Assembly: GCF_001613205.1 (NCBI RefSeq)
Contig: NZ_BDBX01000055.1
Location: forward strand, 1-64,000
Origin: Nocardia sienata NBRC 100364
Lineage (GTDB): Bacteria; Actinomycetota; Actinomycetes; Mycobacteriales; Mycobacteriaceae
Length of the DNA stretch: 64,000 bases
Direction of reading: 5' to 3'
Position 1 is the stretch's first letter, and each line of letters starts with the position of its first letter. Below the pieces are notes generated by a model. It did no database searches. It was given only the letters and a program-made list of their open reading frames with translations, and was not told where the DNA came from. The position numbers and the translations under genes are program-made. This document shows positions 59,403 through 64,000 of this stretch, one piece after another.

Positions 59403-60596
59403 TCAGGAAGCGGTGGTGGTGTCGCGGTAGCTGTAGGCGATGCCGGAGATGTTACGTACGGCACGATCGAGGAATCCGGGTTCCTGGGTTTTGGCGAGGC
59501 GCTCGGTGAGGGGCACACCGTGGTTCAGGATCACCGAGTGCAGTTCGTCGGTGTCGGCGATAACCTTTTCACAGATCGCGCGTCGTTCCTGCTCGTAGGT
59601 GTCCAGGAGTGCCGGGCCGACAGCGCCCGTGGCGACAGCGGCCAGTTTCCAGCCGAGGTTGACCGCGTCCTGAATCGCAACGTTCATACCCTGGCCGCCA
59701 ACGGGAGCCTGCAGATGCGCGGCATCACCACACAGCAGTATCGGGCCTTGACGGTAGGTGGCGCTGAGATAGCGGCTGACCTGGAACACGCTCGTCCACT
59801 GCGGGTCCCCGAGGATTACCGTTCCGTCGAAGTGCTGGTCGAGGATCTTTTGGAAAGCCTCCGGTGAGCTGTCGACGCTGTCGGTGTCACCGGCGCCGCT
59901 GACCAGGACTCGCCAGGTCCCGTTCGGCAGTTGGGTGGTCAGCAGCATGTGGTCGGCACCGATGTCGTAGCAGACACGGCCAGCCTCACCGGGGCGGCCG
60001 GTCAAGGATGCATCGGTCATCCACATCACCGAGCCGTGGTCGCGGGCGCCGGGAAACTCTGCGCCTATGAGGCGCCGGACGACGCTGTGGGCGCCGTCGC
60101 AGCCGATGAGCCAATCGGGATGCACGGTTTCGGTGCGGCGGTCGGCGGTGTCGAACAGAGTGGCGGTGACCGCGCCGTCGTCGACTGTGACGGCGCGGAG
60201 TTCGGTGTGCCAGTCGATGACACCACCGAGTCGCAGGAACTGCTCGCGCAGGATCTGTTCGGTGTCGGTCTGGCTGATGATCCGGAAGCAGGGGTATCTG
60301 CTGTCGAGGGTGGTGAAATCCAGCCGGACGACCTGCCCGGCGTCGCGGAAGCGGTAGTCCATCGATATCCCGCGTAGTCCCTGCTCCAGGAACGGGTCGA
60401 CGATCCCCATCACCTCGAAGAGCTCCAGAGTCCGCGCGTGCACGGTGAAGGCCCGTGACGTGGTGACGGGGGCGTGCAGTGCCTCGATCACACGACACGG
60501 CACGCCGCGGCGCAGCAGTTCGATGCCGAGAGTGAGACCTGCTGGACCGGCCCCGACGATGAGGATGGAGCCGGCCGATGCGGCGATACGAAACAT
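59403..60596 (-). CDS. FAD-dependent monooxygenase, C-terminally truncated
   Basis: 397 residues from the ATG at 60596 (GGAAGG upstream). GAGPAG near residue 15, WLIGCDGAHSVV and LLCGDAAHLQAPVGGQGMNV give an intact FAD/substrate core, paralogous throughout to the 532-residue monooxygenase at 44084-45682. It stops after SYRDTTTAS, where the paralogue continues. Beyond the stop the frame still reads LRGLGFGDRAPDVEA, the counterpart of GDRAPDVE in the full-length copy, so a nonsense mutation removed the thioredoxin-like domain. The core may still hydroxylate, since shorter relatives exist. Confidence 0.8.
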   Translation of the reverse strand: MFRIAASAGSILIVGAGPAGLTLGIELLRRGVPCRVIEALHAPVTTSRAFTVHARTLELFEVMGIVDPFLEQGLRGISMDYRFRDAGQVVRLDFTTLDSRYPCFRIISQTDTEQILREQFLRLGGVIDWHTELRAVTVDDGAVTATLFDTADRRTETVHPDWLIGCDGAHSVVRRLIGAEFPGARDHGSVMWMTDASLTGRPGEAGRVCYDIGADHMLLTTQLPNGTWRVLVSGAGDTDSVDSSPEAFQKILDQHFDGTVILGDPQWTSVFQVSRYLSATYRQGPILLCGDAAHLQAPVGGQGMNVAIQDAVNLGWKLAAVATGAVGPALLDTYEQERRAICEKVIADTDELHSVILNHGVPLTERLAKTQEPGFLDRAVRNISGIAYSYRDTTTAS

Positions 60597-61232
60597 GACA
60601 TGCCTTCCTGGGCTGTTGTGGCGCATGAACCTGGCACCAGGCCTGCGCGCGGGAATTACGGGAGAACACGAACCGCGACCGTCACGCCAGAGTGAGAGGG
60701 GAAAGCCGTAGCGCGGCGTGAGGTCAGGTTCGCCAACACGATGGGTCGGGCGGTGGTGAGAGCGCCATGCACCGCTTTACGCCCGTCAGGTTTTATTTGT
60801 GCAGTTCAGCGGCACATCTACATCGGCTGTGACATCGTTGTCGGACCACAGCGGTACCGCCCGTTCCCGGCCGAACGTGCCGTCGGCGTAGATGAGGGAG
60901 GCGTACCGGCCGGCATCACGTTCCAAGACAGGTAATTCGCTAGTTTCACCTGCGCCGATTCGGTCAGCGTTTCAACCGTCGGGTGGGTGGTGATCGTGGC
61001 AGAGCCTCCGTTGCATGCTGCGCGACGGCACGTTCGGCCGAGAGTCGGAAGAAGATTTCGGTACACTCTCGGCGAGACTCCGAGGACGGCAACGATTTTC
61101 TGTCGAATGCCACGCAGAAACAGCCATTCATGGAGGGTGCCCAATAGGTCAGAAGAAAGGAAATAACGCGTCAGTCCCCGATTTTCCAGGAGAAAATACT
61201 ACCCAGTAGATCGGGTATCGCTGACGAGCGAA
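60597..61232. other. Intergenic region right of the truncated monooxygenase
   Basis: About 640 bases with no supported gene. A minus-strand frame (60818-61144) has a short TITTHPTVETLTESAQVKLA stretch that might be a remnant, but it is not recognisable. The leftward monooxygenase promoter should be here. Confidence 0.35.
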
Positions 61233-61341
61233 CCAAATGAATGACAGGACGATGCCCGCTGACCACGGAGCCACCGAAGGCCCCGCGTGAGAGCGTCGAC
61301 AACGTGGGGTCCAACTAGATCAGAATAATGTTCGGATCCAT
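61233..61341 (-). pseudogene. Decayed copy of the 35-residue micro-gene
   Basis: From ATG 61341 (GGAGAGG upstream) it reads MDPNIILI and then a stop at 61315. Further on, with a shift of frame, SAGIVLSFI is recognisable, matching LAGIVLAFI of the intact gene at 38815-38922. The nonsense codon and frameshift show that this copy is dead, although its control region is still conserved. Confidence 0.6.
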
Positions 61342-61358
61342 CGATCACCTCTCCGGTA

Positions 61359-61500
61359 TTGGATTGACGTCCCTATCCAAACCCCTAAAGAACCTCAAAG
61401 GGAAGGGTTTAGGGGCACCGATTTTGCGTTAATGAATAATTTCCCACCCCGGACACAGGTGATGTGCTGCACGAATACCGGGAAGGACGAATTTTTGCGT
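61359..61500. promoter_or_regulatory. Control region of the micro-gene, copy B
   Basis: Holds TTGGAT-N10-ATCCAA (61359-61380), ATCCAAACC (61375-61383), ATTTTGCGT at 61421-61429 and TTTTTGCGT ending at 61500: the same elements with the same 10-base and 71-base spacings as copy A at 38941-39082. Similarity in the shared ancestral segment continues more weakly to about 61570. Confidence 0.65.
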
Positions 61501-61582
61501 GAAGCAGAAGAGATCGGGCGCTGAGCAGTACGCCCCGCGGGCGACTGATGCCGCAATAACACTGACGACTGCGCCGCGTTCC

Positions 61583-62462
61583 TTACCTGGATACGCAAGA
61601 GCTGCGAATCTGAACCCGCAGCGCCGGCTCGCAGCGGGATCGCCGAAACGACTCGGAAAGAATCAGCGGTCGGCGAGCCGACCGCGCGCTTCGCTCGGTG
61701 AGCCGTTCCGCGGTGGTGGTGATCGCTTCGCTCTCCCTGCCCTCGGTATCGAATCCGTGGTCTGAGCTCGCAATCGTTACCAGCTCGGTCGCCGGGCGCG
61801 CCCTGGCTGGTTCTGCGGCGAGGCGGTAGGAGACGGGTGTGTCGCGGTCCCCGTGCACAATCAACGCGGGGACGCCGGCCTGAAGGAACTGCTCGAGCGG
61901 ATGGTAGTGCTCGAACTCGGTGAACAGGACCTGCCCGAGTTCGAACTCGACATCGACGAGGAGTACCCCCGCGCTCGGCCAGCCGGCGGCGCTGCGGCGG
62001 TCCGAAGTTCCCTTTGCCCCAGTCAAGCTCGAGCTCGACAAACGTGTGGTGCAGGTCGAGAACCGGGTCCCACAACACCAGACGGTCCGGACTCGCAGCG
62101 AGCCACGGCAGCAGCAACGCGGTCGGTACCGCACCGAAACTGACAGCCACCACCGACAACGACGCCGCAAACCGGTTCTGCGTGTATTCCACCGCAGCCT
62201 GCAAGTCCAGGCACTCCCTGCAATCGTCACATTCCGCGACGCGCCGCCGTTGGTTCCGTGGTCGAGGAAGGAAAACCGCACAACATGAACCCACTGTCCC
62301 CAGTTGGTCGGCCCGGCAGGCGAACATCATGGCGCCCTCGTCTTTGTCCACAGTGATCCCATGGACCAGCACCACCGCACCACGACCCGCGTTCGTCGAC
62401 GCAACGTGCACAGCAGCGTCGAGCACCACGCCGTCCGCCGCGGTCAGCGTCACGTTCTCCAT
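61583..62462 (-). pseudogene. Alpha/beta hydrolase gene with several frameshifts
   Basis: From ATG 62462 (GAGGGG upstream) the coding sense moves between two frames: ENVTLTAADGVVLDAAVHVA and VVLVHGITVDKDEGAMM, then RFSFLDHGTNGGASRNVTIA in the other frame, back for ECLDLQAAVEYTQ and VVAVSFGAVPTALLL (nucleophile elbow), and again to the other for ALIVHGDRDTPVSYRL (Asp) and ASSDHGFDTEGRE (His). At least three indels are needed, so the gene is broken although the triad residues survive. Confidence 0.7.
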
Positions 62463-62618
62463 CACCACCCCTCTGATCAGCCAGTCGGCCACCAGCCACT
62501 CACGTCGCATAAGGCACGGCCTTATACCATCCACGCTCGCCGGGCCACGACCAGCGGCCCGGACTTTCCGAACCCGAATAGCAACTGTTCGGCGCCGACC
62601 GCTGCGCAGACGCAGTGG

Positions 62619-63557
62619 TTATCTCCAGCCGACTCGCCGCTGTAGCCACACGATCGCCGCGCGGCCGGCTTCTATTCGATGTCGACGCAGAGCTGGCGAC
62701 TGTGCCCCGGGGGACCGGTGGCTCTCCCGGGTCCAATATCCGGCCAGTGCGCACACCATGGCGGTGATCGCGGCGGGATCGATGTCGCGGGTGAGGGGGT
62801 GCGACGCCAGGATCGGTTCGGGGTCGACCCCGTGTTGGGTCAATGCGGGGGCCAGGAACACCAGGTCCACCCAGGCTGCGCCCACGCACGGCCACGACCA
62901 GTCGACGACCATGACCGTGCCATCCGGGCGCAGCAGCATATTGTCCGCGCGGAGATCGGTATGCAACAGCGTCTCGCCCATCGCGGCAGCCTCCCATCGC
63001 GACTCGAGGATCGCCAGCCGATCCAGATTCCGGCGCGCCCAACCGTCCATGTCGCCGGGCGGGCCGTCCTCGGCGAACGCCCTCCAGCTCGAAAGTTTCG
63101 GGCGGTACTCGGTGGCCAGGGTCGGGACCCCTGCCAGTGGGTTCGGGGTCAGCGTCCGTCCCAGGTCCTCGATCACAGCGAGGACCGCCGTTAGTTCCGC
63201 CGGCTGATCGAAGCGGGGATGCCTGCCTGCGATGTCGTCGAATACCAGGACGAGCCACCCGTCGGTCTCCAGGGTGAACCGCAGTGCCGGGGCCGCGATC
63301 TGCGGTGGCAGTTGCGCTGCTGTTTCAGCTTCGACGCGGTAGCGGTGGGCGAACCTTTCCTGGGTGGGGATGGCCTTGGCGAACACGGTGCGGCCGTCGA
63401 CCAAGACCAGCCGGGAGGCCATTCCGCGGCTGAACCCTCCCGGTTGGGTCGATGCCGAACGCACTCGTGCACCCAACCGTTCCTCGACCCCGGCACGTAC
63501 CGCCACCGGCACACCGCTCCACAGAATCCGGGGCACCACGGCTTTGGTCTCGGTCAT
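62619..63557 (-). CDS. Aminoglycoside-phosphotransferase-fold (APH) kinase
   Basis: 312 residues from the ATG at 63557 (63593 is an alternative that would overlap the upstream gene). Kinase-fold signatures: VFAKAIP with the ATP-binding Lys, VLVFDDIAG hinge, catalytic loop LLHTDLRADNMLL (H199, D201, N206) and VVDWSWPCVGAAWVDL (D219). Such proteins phosphorylate antibiotics, choline-like molecules or sugars; resistance cannot be inferred from sequence alone. It starts 5 bases after the stop of the upstream kinase-like gene, so the two form an operon. Confidence 0.85.
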   Translation of the reverse strand: MTETKAVVPRILWSGVPVAVRAGVEERLGARVRSASTQPGGFSRGMASRLVLVDGRTVFAKAIPTQERFAHRYRVEAETAAQLPPQIAAPALRFTLETDGWLVLVFDDIAGRHPRFDQPAELTAVLAVIEDLGRTLTPNPLAGVPTLATEYRPKLSSWRAFAEDGPPGDMDGWARRNLDRLAILESRWEAAAMGETLLHTDLRADNMLLRPDGTVMVVDWSWPCVGAAWVDLVFLAPALTQHGVDPEPILASHPLTRDIDPAAITAMVCALAGYWTRESHRSPGAQSPALRRHRIEAGRAAIVWLQRRVGWR

Positions 63558-63561
63558 CGAC

Positions 63562-64000
63562 TCATCGTGCAGCGTCCAGACCGGCCTCACCATCGAATTT
63601 CATCCCCGGGACTGGAGGCTCGGAGCCGACGGCAGATCCTTCGGGTTGGCCGCCACCGGCCAACTCGTGCTCGATGTCGCGGTAGATCCGATCGACCACG
63701 GCATCAAGGGTCCAGGTGGCGTCGATACGGGTCTCGTCGGCGAATGGCAGCGGCTGCCATCCGTGATACCAGCTGGCCATCTGATCCGGTGGAATCGTCG
63801 CGGCTTGAGGCCGCCCGGCGTGCCGGGCCAGGGTTTCAGCGAAGGTGAGGTCGAAACTGTACAGCAGAGCCCGGCGCGCCGAAGTGACGAGCCGTTCCAA
63901 CATGGGGCCGTAGCGGTGGACATCGAAAATGCCCTCAACGATCACCACCATCCCCCGAGCCAGACATGACCTGGCGATCTGCTCGATAAGATCGATATTG
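63562..64000 (-). CDS. P-loop kinase-like protein, cut by the window edge
   Basis: Only the C-terminal 145 codons are inside the window; the frame continues past 64000. LIEQIARSCLARGMVVIVEG followed by IFDVHRYGPMLERLV and a SFDLTFAETLARHA segment resemble AAA/zeta-toxin-like small-molecule kinases, but the P-loop lies outside. WYHGWQPLPFADETRID suggests a substrate lid. It precedes the APH gene in the same operon. Confidence 0.5.
   Translation of the reverse strand, partial: NIDLIEQIARSCLARGMVVIVEGIFDVHRYGPMLERLVTSARRALLYSFDLTFAETLARHAGRPQAATIPPDQMASWYHGWQPLPFADETRIDATWTLDAVVDRIYRDIEHELAGGGQPEGSAVGSEPPVPGMKFDGEAGLDAAR

Noticed and set aside
61395..62534. 379-residue protein in one frame
   Set aside because: Only parts of it match an alpha/beta hydrolase; the remaining matching parts are in another frame, so it is a pseudogene.
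1..64000. rRNA, tRNA or CRISPR loci
   Set aside because: No rRNA signatures, no credible tRNA and no spaced identical repeats of CRISPR type were seen; the 11-bp arrays have no spacers.

Overview
The window is high-GC actinobacterial DNA. Secreted cutinase-like proteins, a Pro-rich/Gly-zipper secreted protein, XRE/DUF397 gene pairs, frequent GTG and TTG starts and 4-base start/stop overlaps fit a mycolic-acid-bearing actinomycete such as Nocardia or a relative. That assignment is inference from gene content; no rRNA or tRNA gene was seen.

Region 1 (1-6386) looks like ordinary chromosome: an epoxide-hydrolase-fold enzyme, a bile-acid/sodium-symporter-type carrier divergent from an IclR regulator with a palindrome between them, an HxlR regulator divergent from a nitroreductase plus a DoxX-like membrane protein, a small alarmone synthetase, and a GAF-LuxR regulator. 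Region 2 (6511-7273) is a scar: the last 34 codons of an acyl-CoA-synthetase-like gene abut a truncated, frameshifted IS3-family remnant.

Region 3 (7505 to about 39 kb) is a conjugative element with a tyrosine integrase and an AbrB-like protein at its left end. Two divergent operons leave a control region near 15.5-15.95 kb that carries arrays with an exact 11-bp period. The leftward operon encodes a sigma-like regulator, a small pilin-like protein, a VirB6-like channel protein and a PrgI-VirB4 ATPase. The rightward operon encodes a methyltransferase-like protein, a DNA methyltransferase, a VirD4-type coupling ATPase, a replication-relaxation protein, a lytic transglycosylase/NlpC hydrolase and a cutinase-like protein lacking its nucleophile. 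Further right, leftward genes encode winged-helix proteins, a MoxR ATPase plus a VWA protein with an HExxH motif, a ParA-like/SARP-type fusion, a VirB8-like protein, two lipase-fold proteins lacking the nucleophilic Ser, an intact cutinase and a glycine-zipper protein. Together they suggest a VirB/VirD4-type transfer apparatus with wall hydrolase, element regulators and surface proteins.

Region 4 (about 39-64 kb) is mosaic cargo: a 35-residue hydrophobic micro-gene whose control region recurs in decayed form 22.4 kb away, an XRE regulator, an intact IS256-family element with an 8-bp target duplication, a P450 lacking the usual ExxR arginine, two paralogous FAD monooxygenases (one truncated), an HTH-asparaginase-PPC cassette, a probable nuclease/immunity pair, an amino-sugar-like cassette with a broken PfkB gene, an XRE/DUF397 pair facing a tightly overlapping operon that ends in a nucleoside-hydrolase-like protein, a frameshifted alpha/beta hydrolase, and two kinase-fold genes, the last cut by the window edge. 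Many pseudogene fragments indicate repeated insertion and decay.
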